From: Ferruginibacter sp.
GTDB taxonomy: Bacteria; Bacteroidota; Bacteroidia; Chitinophagales; Chitinophagaceae
Direction of reading: 5' to 3'
DNA: 53,456 nucleotides
Assembly (NCBI GenBank): GCA_025352625.1
Contig: JANXSR010000389.1
Coordinates: forward strand, 1-53,456
Shown here: in pieces, positions 26,372-35,189 of the stretch
Layout of the letters: each line of letters opens with the position of its first letter
Numbering within the stretch: the stretch's first letter is position 1
Notes under the pieces: model-generated
What the model was told of the DNA's origin: nothing
The model's database searches: none
What the model saw: the letters and a program-made list of their open reading frames with translations, nothing else
Translations under genes and position numbers: made by a program

Positions 26372-27808
26372 TTGAAAAAATTAATCCTTGCTTTTTTACT
26401 CCCGTTTAGCCTGTCCGCATTTGCACAGGACAGTTGCAATTGCCTGCTCAATCTAAACCACATGATTGAAAAGGTTTCGCTTAATTATGCTGGATACAAA
26501 GACAAGGTAAAACCTGCTACCGAACAACGGTACAATGTATTGATCGATTCTTTAAGACAAGCAGCCGGTACAGCAAATGATTTAAAAACCTGCTATCAGC
26601 TATTGGACAAGTACCGCTTGTTTTTTCTTGATAAACATTTGCAATTGAAGGGCGATCTGCCACCTGCTGAAAATAATGCAAGCGCCACTCCATCAGCCGC
26701 ACCCGTTCAAACCGGGTGGACAAAGGATAGTATCTATAAGTATCTTACTACAAATAAATTAACACCGCTGGAAGGAGTATGGAAAACAGAAGGCTATGAA
26801 ATAGGGGTAATGCTGAATAAAAAAAGCAGGCAATATGAAGCCATCATTGTTTCGGCAGAAAATAAGAACTGGAGAGAAGGTATGCTGAAATTCAGCAGTA
26901 CATCACAGCATAAAAACAGTTTTGTTACCGCCTACAGGATGGGTAATTTTTCCATAGATACTACCACCGTTGTGCTGAATAAAAACTTTATTGAAATCCA
27001 GCGCTTTGGTTCCTGGCAAAAAATGTTTCCGGCCGGTAAAGACAGTTTTACAAAAGCTGTTTATTCCACCATGTTTGGCGGCCAGGTGCAATTAAGAATG
27101 CTGGATGCTGCTACATTGTACATCGCTTTAAAATCCTGCGATCTTGCCAACAAACCAATACTGGACAGCCTGCTGAAAGCCAATGCTGCCAGGCTGAAAA
27201 CAATACCCAACTGGATTGTAGATTTCAGGGGCAATGGTGGTGGCTCAACCGATGTGTTTCAAAACCTGCTGCCTTATTTTTACACAAAAACAATGTATGA
27301 TAAAGGCGATAAACACTGGATGACACCGGAACAAACCACAGCTTTTAAAAAATTTACAGAAGAGAATAGGACTTTAATGGATACCGGTACACTCAGCTAT
27401 CTCACTAAAATAATCCGTTTTGGAGAGGCCAATCCCAACAGTTGGTATGATAGTGGCAGCGACTCATTGAAATACGATAAAGTACTGGCCTTTCCCAAAA
27501 GGGTGGCGGTATTGTCAGACAGAAACAACGGTAGCAGTGGCGAAACTTTTTTGCTCACAGCCAAAGGCATCAGCGATAAGGTTACCGTGTTCGGTGAAAA
27601 TTCTGCCGGCTATATGGACTATGGCGATTTGCAGGAATTTACCTTTCCCTGCAAAAAACTAATGATGTACATTCCAAGCCGCAGGAGTAATTACCTGGAT
27701 GATGGTGTTACCTACAGTTATACCGGTATACCTCCGGACGTATTCATTCCAGCCAAGAACAAAGACTGGATCGGTTTTGTTGTTGATTATTGGAAGAAAA
27801 ATAAGTAA
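26372..27808 (+). CDS. S41 family (C-terminal processing-like) peptidase, secreted
   Basis: PNWIVDFRGNGGGSTDVFQNLLPYFY, VAVLSDRNNGSSGETFLLTAKG; TTG start; signal peptide. Confidence 0.85.
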   Translation: MKKLILAFLLPFSLSAFAQDSCNCLLNLNHMIEKVSLNYAGYKDKVKPATEQRYNVLIDSLRQAAGTANDLKTCYQLLDKYRLFFLDKHLQLKGDLPPAENNASATPSAAPVQTGWTKDSIYKYLTTNKLTPLEGVWKTEGYEIGVMLNKKSRQYEAIIVSAENKNWREGMLKFSSTSQHKNSFVTAYRMGNFSIDTTTVVLNKNFIEIQRFGSWQKMFPAGKDSFTKAVYSTMFGGQVQLRMLDAATLYIALKSCDLANKPILDSLLKANAARLKTIPNWIVDFRGNGGGSTDVFQNLLPYFYTKTMYDKGDKHWMTPEQTTAFKKFTEENRTLMDTGTLSYLTKIIRFGEANPNSWYDSGSDSLKYDKVLAFPKRVAVLSDRNNGSSGETFLLTAKGISDKVTVFGENSAGYMDYGDLQEFTFPCKKLMMYIPSRRSNYLDDGVTYSYTGIPPDVFIPAKNKDWIGFVVDYWKKNK

Positions 27809-27879
27809 GGTTCAATGTCAACCGTCAAGCATTCTCCCAACCGATAAAAATGGTGTTCCTGAAAATGTGTAAGTCTGCA

Positions 27880-27907
27880 AGTCGGTGGAATACTTTGTTC
27901 ACCGACT
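27880..27907. repeat. Hairpin between the S41 peptidase and PSD1 gene 1
   Basis: AGTCGGTG-N12-CACCGACT perfect 8-bp stem; no T-tract. Confidence 0.5.
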
Positions 27908-28001
27908 GTTTGTGAGTTTATTGCCACTGTAGATTTTAAAATCATTGAATGTATTTCGCCTGAATATCGGTATTTTTAGACAGTAAAAAAGATGCTGTAA
28001 A

Positions 28002-30761
28002 ATGCCTGCCTTCCATTCAAAAAAAATTATCATCGTTAGCATCGGGCTATTGGTTGCAGCCAGTAGTTTTTTATATGTAACAAGAAGACCACCGGTTGAT
28101 TTTACGGCAGATGTAAAACCCATCATCAATAAAAATTGCATCACCTGCCACGGCGGCGTAAAACAAAAAGGTGGTTTTAGTCTGTTGTTCAGGGAAGAAG
28201 CATTGGGTAAAACCGAATCGGGTAAACCCGTCATCATTCCCGGCGATCCGGAAAACAGTGATATGATCAGGCGACTGACATTAAAAGATCCGGAAGAAAG
28301 AATGCCTTACAAACATGATCATTTATCGGCAGGCGATATCGACATTCTTACCCGCTGGGTTAAAGAAGGGGCCCGCTGGGGCGAACATTGGGCCTACGCA
28401 CCGGTTAAAGAAACGCCGGTTCCGCAACCCGCTGCTTTTTTTGGTTTATTTAAAACTACCAGCAAATGGGCGGCCAATGAGGTAGACAATTTTATTGAAG
28501 CAAAATGGAAAACCGCTGGTCTGGCTTACTCGCCGCAGGCAGATAAACAAACCTTACTCCGGCGGGTTAGTCTTGATATTATAGGTATGCCTGCACCCGA
28601 AAATATCGCTCAGCAATACCTCAGCGACAACAGCGAAAAAGCCTATGCTAACCTGGTGGATACGCTACTGGCCTCGCCGCATTTTGGTGAAAAATGGGCA
28701 GCCCTCTGGCTCGACCTAGCCCGTTATGCAGATACCAAAGGGTACGAGAGAGATGACAGCAGAAACATCTGGCATTACCGCGATTGGCTCATCAATGCGT
28801 TTAACCGGGATATGCCGTATGATAGTTTTCTTACCAAACAAATTGCCGGCGATTTATTGCCCGGGGCAACAGATGAAGATTTTATTGCTACCGCTTTTCA
28901 GCGCAATACCATGACAAATGATGAAGGCGGCACAGACAATGAAGAGTTCAGGACATCTGCGGTAATGGACCGGGTTAACACTACCTGGCAAGCCACGATG
29001 GGAACTACCTTTGCCTGCGTGCAATGCCACAGCCATCCGTATGATCCATTTAAGCATGAAGACTATTATAAATTCCTTGCTTTTTATAATGATACCCGTG
29101 ATGAGGATACCTATGCAGACTATCCCTTGTTGCGGCATTACAGCGATAGCCTGCAAACTGAACTCACCAATCTTACCAACTGGTTGCAACAAAATACCAG
29201 CACTGTAAAAGCAAAACAAACCTACACGTTTTTAAAAACCCTGCAACCCACGTACAATAGCCTTATCTGCGATAGTTTTACCAACAGTGAACTATCAGAT
29301 ACCAAATGGCTGGCGCTTCGCAACAATGCCATTTGCCGGCTTAAAAATGTAGACCTCACCAATCATACACAATTGATTTTCCGCAGCCAGCCTTATGCAG
29401 ATGGCGGCACCTGGCAAATACACATTGATCAACCGGGCGGTCCGGTTATTGCAACCATTCCGCTAAAAAAATCTGCCAGTGGATGGATCATCAGCAAGGC
29501 TACATTAATGCCACAGAGCGGCATTCACCATCTTTACTTTACTTATAAAAACAGCCAGCTAAAAAAGCCGGAAGCTACCGGTGTTATTTTTGATTGGTTC
29601 TATTTTACCAATGAATTGGCCGGGGCAGATAAACCTGGTTTTGAAACAGTACAAAAAAACTTCTGGCAACTGCTAAGTGCCGATGTACCCACCACACCGG
29701 TGATGATGGACAACCCTTCTTTTATGCACCGTACATCCAATGTTTTTGAAAGAGGTAACTGGCTCGTAAAAGGTGCAGTAGTAAATCCCGATGTACCGGC
29801 ATCATTGGGTGTGTTGCCAGCCAATGTGCCCAGGAACAGACTGGGAATGGCAGCATGGTTAACCTCTGCACAAAATCCATTAACCGCAAGAACAATGGTA
29901 AACCGGGTGTGGGAGCAACTGTTTGGAACAGGCCTTGTAGAAACGCTGGAAGATATGGGCTCACAAGGAACACCACCGACACACCAGGAACTGATGGACT
30001 GGCTGAGCTACAACTTTATGCACCAAGATAAATGGAGTGTAAAAAAACTGATCAGAACAATGGTACTGAGTGCCACTTACCGACAGGATGCTAAAATAAG
30101 CCCGGAACAATTGCAGAAGGATCCCACCAATAAATTTTATGCCCGTTACCCTAGGGTACGTTTATCGGCAGAGCAGGTGAGGGACCAGGCGCTTTGTATT
30201 AGCGGTGTTATCAGCAATAAAATGTATGGCCCTAGTGTATTTCCTTACCAGCCCAAAGGCATCTGGCTATCGCCCTGGAACGGTGCAGAATGGGTACAAA
30301 GCAAGGGCGAAGATCAGTACCGTCGGGCATTGTACACTTACTGGAAACGTTCTGCCGCCTACCCGTCCATGCTTACTTTTGATGGTGTTTCCCGGGAAGT
30401 GTGTACCGTTCGCCGCATACGTACCAACACACCGCTGCAGGCACTCACTGCTTTAAATGATTCTGCTTACATCGACATTGCAAGGCAGTTCGCTTACCGC
30501 ATGCAGGCAACAGCAGGAAAAGAAATAAAACAACAAATCAGTACCGGTTTTAAATTGGCAACGCACCATGCGATTGATGAAAAAAGTTTGCAGGCATTGC
30601 TGCATTTATACAACCAGGGATATGCTCAGTTTAAAAACGATGCTGATAAAACCTGTGAAATAATTGGTGGAATCAATGAACATACAAATCCTGCAACCGC
30701 AGCATTAACCGTGGTGGCAAATGCTATTTTGAATTTAGATGAAGTAGTAACAAAGAATTGA
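28002..30761 (+). CDS. Planctomycete-type cytochrome (PSCyt1) / DUF1549 / DUF1553 (PSD1) protein, paralog 1
   Basis: Membrane anchor; heme motif CITCHGGVKQKGG; LLRRVSLDIIGMPAP, LWLDLARYADTKGYERDDSRNIWHYRDW (DUF1549); second CXXCH CVQCHSHPYDPFKH; NPLTARTMVNRVWEQLFGTGLVETLEDMGSQGTPPTHQELMDWLS (DUF1553). Confidence 0.93.
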   Translation: MPAFHSKKIIIVSIGLLVAASSFLYVTRRPPVDFTADVKPIINKNCITCHGGVKQKGGFSLLFREEALGKTESGKPVIIPGDPENSDMIRRLTLKDPEERMPYKHDHLSAGDIDILTRWVKEGARWGEHWAYAPVKETPVPQPAAFFGLFKTTSKWAANEVDNFIEAKWKTAGLAYSPQADKQTLLRRVSLDIIGMPAPENIAQQYLSDNSEKAYANLVDTLLASPHFGEKWAALWLDLARYADTKGYERDDSRNIWHYRDWLINAFNRDMPYDSFLTKQIAGDLLPGATDEDFIATAFQRNTMTNDEGGTDNEEFRTSAVMDRVNTTWQATMGTTFACVQCHSHPYDPFKHEDYYKFLAFYNDTRDEDTYADYPLLRHYSDSLQTELTNLTNWLQQNTSTVKAKQTYTFLKTLQPTYNSLICDSFTNSELSDTKWLALRNNAICRLKNVDLTNHTQLIFRSQPYADGGTWQIHIDQPGGPVIATIPLKKSASGWIISKATLMPQSGIHHLYFTYKNSQLKKPEATGVIFDWFYFTNELAGADKPGFETVQKNFWQLLSADVPTTPVMMDNPSFMHRTSNVFERGNWLVKGAVVNPDVPASLGVLPANVPRNRLGMAAWLTSAQNPLTARTMVNRVWEQLFGTGLVETLEDMGSQGTPPTHQELMDWLSYNFMHQDKWSVKKLIRTMVLSATYRQDAKISPEQLQKDPTNKFYARYPRVRLSAEQVRDQALCISGVISNKMYGPSVFPYQPKGIWLSPWNGAEWVQSKGEDQYRRALYTYWKRSAAYPSMLTFDGVSREVCTVRRIRTNTPLQALTALNDSAYIDIARQFAYRMQATAGKEIKQQISTGFKLATHHAIDEKSLQALLHLYNQGYAQFKNDADKTCEIIGGINEHTNPATAALTVVANAILNLDEVVTKN

Positions 30762-30813
30762 AAACTGCTTTAAATGACAGTACTACTTTTTATTTCAAAC
30801 CAGCGTTTATATT

Positions 30814-31692
30814 CTATTTATCAAACGGATCATACGACATCCAGTCTACCTCCAATTCATACGGTTGTGTTGGTTTTTCAAGTGAATTGGGATTGGTTTG
30901 TACCGACCAATTGTTGGTGTGCCAGAAGTTCATCCGGTAATGGCTGTGATTTTGAGGAATGCCGGTTTGCGATCCCCGGTAATCCCACAGCACTATTTTT
31001 TCATTGGTTACAGGATGTAATATCCACCACCGCAGGCGGTCCGGATACCAGTCAAAGCCATAGGTATAAAATTTCGCTGCAGCATTGTAACCTTCCATGG
31101 CAGCAATGGCCGCAGGCTCACTTTGCATGCCGGTGAGCGGTGTACTTACGCCGTTGTAGTTTTCTTTGTACTCTGTGGTATAAATAATTCCTTTGGTCAG
31201 GTTAATGGTGCGGCCGATTCTTTTTAAAGCACCTTCGTGACCCGTCCAGGTACCAATATAAATTACCTGCGGATCAGCAATTAACCATTCAAAATCTATT
31301 TCACTAAGACCGGGAATACTATCCACGTGGTAAGTGAAATACCCAACAACGGCGCCCACATTGGGCTGTATTTTGCCAACATCAGGTACTTTCAGCCGTG
31401 CCGAGTAAGTGCCAAAATGAGTGAAATTATTTGAAATGATTTCCGGTCCACGCCCCGGACCGGCAGAATCTGAAGGATCTATTTTAAAGGAAAGTATTTT
31501 AGTGCCTGATTCTGTAGTTGAATTTACCCCGAGCATTTTTTTGAAATCAGCTTTGTTACCGGTAGAGCCATACCTGAAAATCTTTGAAACAGGGCTGCTG
31601 AAATTTTCAATAAAAGCATCCTGTTCTTTAATTTTTTGAGCCCGGCTAACCTGGCAATACAAAAAAGCTACCGCTATTATTAAATACTTCAT
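30814..31692 (-). CDS. Family 16 glycoside hydrolase-like secreted protein
   Basis: Signal peptide; LSEIDFEWL matches the GH16 ExDxE active-site motif; FYTYGFDWYPDRLRWWI; WHTNNW. Confidence 0.85.
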   Translation of the reverse strand: MKYLIIAVAFLYCQVSRAQKIKEQDAFIENFSSPVSKIFRYGSTGNKADFKKMLGVNSTTESGTKILSFKIDPSDSAGPGRGPEIISNNFTHFGTYSARLKVPDVGKIQPNVGAVVGYFTYHVDSIPGLSEIDFEWLIADPQVIYIGTWTGHEGALKRIGRTINLTKGIIYTTEYKENYNGVSTPLTGMQSEPAAIAAMEGYNAAAKFYTYGFDWYPDRLRWWILHPVTNEKIVLWDYRGSQTGIPQNHSHYRMNFWHTNNWSVQTNPNSLEKPTQPYELEVDWMSYDPFDK

Positions 31693-31754
31693 GTTATTGC
31701 TGTTACTTTTTATTAATAGATATTATAAACCAATGCCGTTGAATTAAACCAACT

Positions 31755-31950
31755 ACCGTTCCATAGGAACGAAATATTGGTAGTAGAATATTATTTGTGA
31801 TGGATTACCGTTCCGTAGGAACGAAATGTGTAAAATATTTAAATATACCTTGTTAATTTATTTTGCACCACCAGTTGCATATACTGTTCCTACGGAACAA
31901 TTTAAAACACTATAATTTTTCTACCCACCTTCCGTTCTGACGGAACGAAA
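31755..31950. repeat. Cluster of short palindromic repeats (GTTCC-TACGGAAC family)
   Basis: ACCGTTCCATAGGAACGAAAT (31755-31775), ACCGTTCCGTAGGAACGAAAT (31807-31827), ACTGTTCCTACGGAACAA (31883-31900), TTCCGTTCTGACGGAACGAA (~31930-31949). Confidence 0.8.
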
Positions 31951-32015
31951 GAATTATGTTAACTAAATGGCATTAACTTATAAATCTATAAAAACTCCAT
32001 CTAGCAGGGTATTCT

Positions 32016-32076
32016 AGCCCCTTTCCTCAGGGAGAGCGCCTGTCCCGATTCTGTCGGGAGGTTGGGGTGAGGTCGC
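32016..32076. repeat. Intergenic GC-rich repeat-like element with an internal TCCCGA-TTCTG-TCGGGA hairpin
   Basis: agcccctttcctcagggagagcgcctgtcccgattctgtcgggaggttggggtgaggtcgc; markedly GC-richer than its AT-rich surroundings. Confidence 0.5.
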
Positions 32077-32328
32077 TATTTAAAACCCACCATACCCGAA
32101 AATTTATCCAGCTTTATATCCCTGCAATATTTTTGCTGCCACCTAAAAGTACATACAAACCAACTGATTATTTGGTTTAACCAGGAGCTTTAATGCACAA
32201 CCCAAATGTTGCCCTATCCATTATGTCAACATCCACCAGCAAGGGCATCCAATATTTTCAATATTTTCTTGCTCACAATGTTTTAATTTTAAGGGTGACA
32301 TTTATTTCTCCATTGCGTAGTTGCTGAC

Positions 32329-35079
32329 ATGAACAAGAAAATCATTTTTGCGGTATTGATATTGGCTGCGCTGGCGTTAAGTAGCTGGCTGATCAGTTTT
32401 AACAAAACACGGATAGATTTTACCACGCAGGTAAAACCCATTATCAATAAAAACTGCATCACCTGCCATGGCGGCGTAAAACAAAAAGGTGGTTTTAGTT
32501 TGTTGTTCAGGGAAGAAGCATTGGCCAAAACAAAATCAGGCAAGCCAGCTATCATTCCCGGCGATCCGGATAACAGCGAAATGATCAAAAGGCTTACACT
32601 GAAAGATCCGGAAGAACGCATGCCCTATAAACACGATGCCCTCAGTGCATCGGATATTGATATACTGGCAAGATGGGTTAAGGAAGGTGTTACCTGGGGC
32701 AAGCACTGGGCTTATGTTCCGGTAAAAGAAGTAGCAGTACCACAGACAACAACTTTCTTCGGCCTCATCAATACAAAAAGCGACTGGGCAAAAAACGAGG
32801 TAGATAATTTTATTGAGCAACAATTACAACAACAAAAATTAAAACCTTCGCCGCAGGCAGATAAACAAACCTTGTTGCGCAGGGTAAGTTTAGACCTGAT
32901 TGGCATGCCTGCTCCGGAAAACATCGCACAACAATTTTTAAAAGACAATGGTGAAAAGGCCTACGCCAACCTGGTAGATTCCCTACTGGCCTCGCCACAT
33001 TACGGTGAAAAATGGACCAGTATGTGGCTCGATCTTGCCCGCTACGCAGATACCAAAGGATATGAAGCAGACAGGGGGAGAGCTATATGGAAATACCAGG
33101 ACTGGCTGATCGGAAATTTTAATGCTGATAAACCGTACAACCAGTTTTTAACAGAGCAGCTCGCCGGCGATCTGCTGCCTGACGCCACCGACGATGATTA
33201 TATTGCTACCGCTTTTCACCGCAATACCATGACGAATGATGAAGGTGGTACAGAGAACGAAGAATTCAGAACGGCAGCGGTGCTGGATAGGGTGAATACA
33301 ACCTGGCAGGGTTTAATGGGAACCACCTTTGCTTGTGTACAATGCCACAGCCATCCGTATGACCCTTTTAAGCATGACGAATATTATAAGTTCATGGCGT
33401 TTTTTAACAATGTCAGGGATGAAGATTCAGAAGCCGATTATCCATTGCTGCGGCAATATTCGGGCAAAGACAGTGCTGATATTTTCCGTTTAAAAAACTG
33501 GATCAGTACTAATGTTTCTCCAACGAAGGCAAAGGAGTATTATACTTTTTTAAAAACCTGGCAGCCAACCATCAACTCATTGCAATGCGACCAATTTGTA
33601 AATGCAGCGCTGGTAAGTAGCTGGTACGCTGGTATGCGCAACAATGGCTCCTGCAGGTTAAAGCAGGTAGATCTTAACAACAAAGAAGAACTGGTGTTCC
33701 GGTACCAGTCATCTGCAAAAAACGGCATATGGACAATACATACAGACTCTCTTGCCGGGCCTGTTTTAACCACAGTACAGATCGCCCCTGTAAAAGACGG
33801 ATGGAAAATAGTGAACACTCCGATCAACCCAACAAAAGGCGTACATGATCTTTACTTCACCTATACAAATAACACCCTCAAAACACCACTGGCAACAGGT
33901 ATTTTATTTGAGTGGTTTTATTTTAAAGAAAAATTTCCGGGCAAAGAAAAGCCCGGCTATGATTCTGCTTATCACCTGTTCTGGCAACTGATGAACGCAA
34001 CGGTAACCACCACACCGGTTATGTATGAAAACCCATCAAACATGCACCGTGCTTCTTATGTTTTTGAAAGAGGAAACTGGTTGGTCAAGGGTGCTTCGGT
34101 GGAACCAGGGGTACCACAATCGCTGAACCCTTTTCCTGCCAATGCACCCAAAAACCGGTTGGGTTTGGCCATGTGGTTAACTGATAAGCAAAATCCGTTA
34201 ACTGCCCGAACGATGGTGAACAGGGTATGGGAACAACTGTTTGGAAATGGCCTGGCAGAAACACTGGAAGACCTCGGTTCGCAGGGGATTGCACCAACCC
34301 ATGTGGAGTTGCTTGATTGGTTGAGTTACCGGTTTATGAACGAGGATAATTGGAGCACTAAAAAACTAATCCGCACCATTGTGATGAGCGCCACTTACAG
34401 GCAGGATTCAAAATTTACACTCGAATTACAGCAAAAAGATCCCAACAATAAATATTACGCCAGGGGAGCAAGGGTACGTTTATCAGCCGAGCAGGTGAGG
34501 GACCAGGGTTTATGCATCAGCGGACTGATGAGCCCAAAAATGTATGGTCCCAGTGTTTATCCTTATCAGCCAAACGGCATCTGGCTTTCACCCTGGAACG
34601 GGGAAGAATGGAAACAAAATAAGGGAGAAGACCAGTACCGTCGAGCACTGTACACGTTCTGGAAACGTTCGGCTCCCTATCCCTCCATGATGACCTTTGA
34701 CGGAGTGGCCCGGGAAGTTTGTACTGTGCGGCGCATACGTACCAACACACCCTTACAGGCACTTACCACACTGAATGATTCTGCGTATATTGACATCGCA
34801 AGAAATTTTGCTTACCGCATGCAGGCTATTGGTGGAACGGAGGTTAAAACACAACTCAAAAAGGGATTTCTTTTAGCAATCATGCATGACATCGATGAAA
34901 AAAGTTTACAGGCATTGTTGAATTTATACCATACTGCACTCGACAGGTTTAAAAAAGATCCCGATAAAACCTGCGAACTGATCGGTGGTAAAAATGAGCA
35001 CAACAATCCTGAAACAGCAGCATTGGTAGTAGTAGCAAATGCTATGTTGAATTTAGATGAAGTGGTGACAAAAAACTGA
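32329..35079 (+). CDS. Planctomycete-type cytochrome (PSCyt1) / DUF1549 / DUF1553 (PSD1) protein, paralog 2
   Basis: Same architecture as 28002..30761 (CITCHGGVKQKGGFSLLFREEAL, CVQCHSHPYDPFKH, NPLTARTMVNRVWEQLFGNGLAETLEDLGSQG). Confidence 0.93.
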   Translation: MNKKIIFAVLILAALALSSWLISFNKTRIDFTTQVKPIINKNCITCHGGVKQKGGFSLLFREEALAKTKSGKPAIIPGDPDNSEMIKRLTLKDPEERMPYKHDALSASDIDILARWVKEGVTWGKHWAYVPVKEVAVPQTTTFFGLINTKSDWAKNEVDNFIEQQLQQQKLKPSPQADKQTLLRRVSLDLIGMPAPENIAQQFLKDNGEKAYANLVDSLLASPHYGEKWTSMWLDLARYADTKGYEADRGRAIWKYQDWLIGNFNADKPYNQFLTEQLAGDLLPDATDDDYIATAFHRNTMTNDEGGTENEEFRTAAVLDRVNTTWQGLMGTTFACVQCHSHPYDPFKHDEYYKFMAFFNNVRDEDSEADYPLLRQYSGKDSADIFRLKNWISTNVSPTKAKEYYTFLKTWQPTINSLQCDQFVNAALVSSWYAGMRNNGSCRLKQVDLNNKEELVFRYQSSAKNGIWTIHTDSLAGPVLTTVQIAPVKDGWKIVNTPINPTKGVHDLYFTYTNNTLKTPLATGILFEWFYFKEKFPGKEKPGYDSAYHLFWQLMNATVTTTPVMYENPSNMHRASYVFERGNWLVKGASVEPGVPQSLNPFPANAPKNRLGLAMWLTDKQNPLTARTMVNRVWEQLFGNGLAETLEDLGSQGIAPTHVELLDWLSYRFMNEDNWSTKKLIRTIVMSATYRQDSKFTLELQQKDPNNKYYARGARVRLSAEQVRDQGLCISGLMSPKMYGPSVYPYQPNGIWLSPWNGEEWKQNKGEDQYRRALYTFWKRSAPYPSMMTFDGVAREVCTVRRIRTNTPLQALTTLNDSAYIDIARNFAYRMQAIGGTEVKTQLKKGFLLAIMHDIDEKSLQALLNLYHTALDRFKKDPDKTCELIGGKNEHNNPETAALVVVANAMLNLDEVVTKN

Positions 35080-35189
35080 GTAATTAAATTATGATTGATT
35101 AATTATAATTTACAAATTGAAAAGTTGTGACGCATCGGCTGACAGCTTTTTGGTTGTAATCAGCAGCGATTAGACTATAAACCAACACA

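Noticed and set aside
30774-31136. 120-aa plus-strand ORF overlapping the GH16-like gene
   Set aside because: Antisense to a GH16-like gene with signal peptide and catalytic motif; no domain evidence.
31755-31950. Possible mini-CRISPR array
   Set aside because: Units are palindromes of ~18-21 bp with irregular spacing (31, 55 and ~30 nt), degenerate sequence and no cas genes nearby; a REP-like cluster fits better.
35085-35120. AATTAT...ATAATT dyad between PSD1 paralog 2 and DUF1501
   Set aside because: Purely AT-rich short dyad, expected by chance in this composition.
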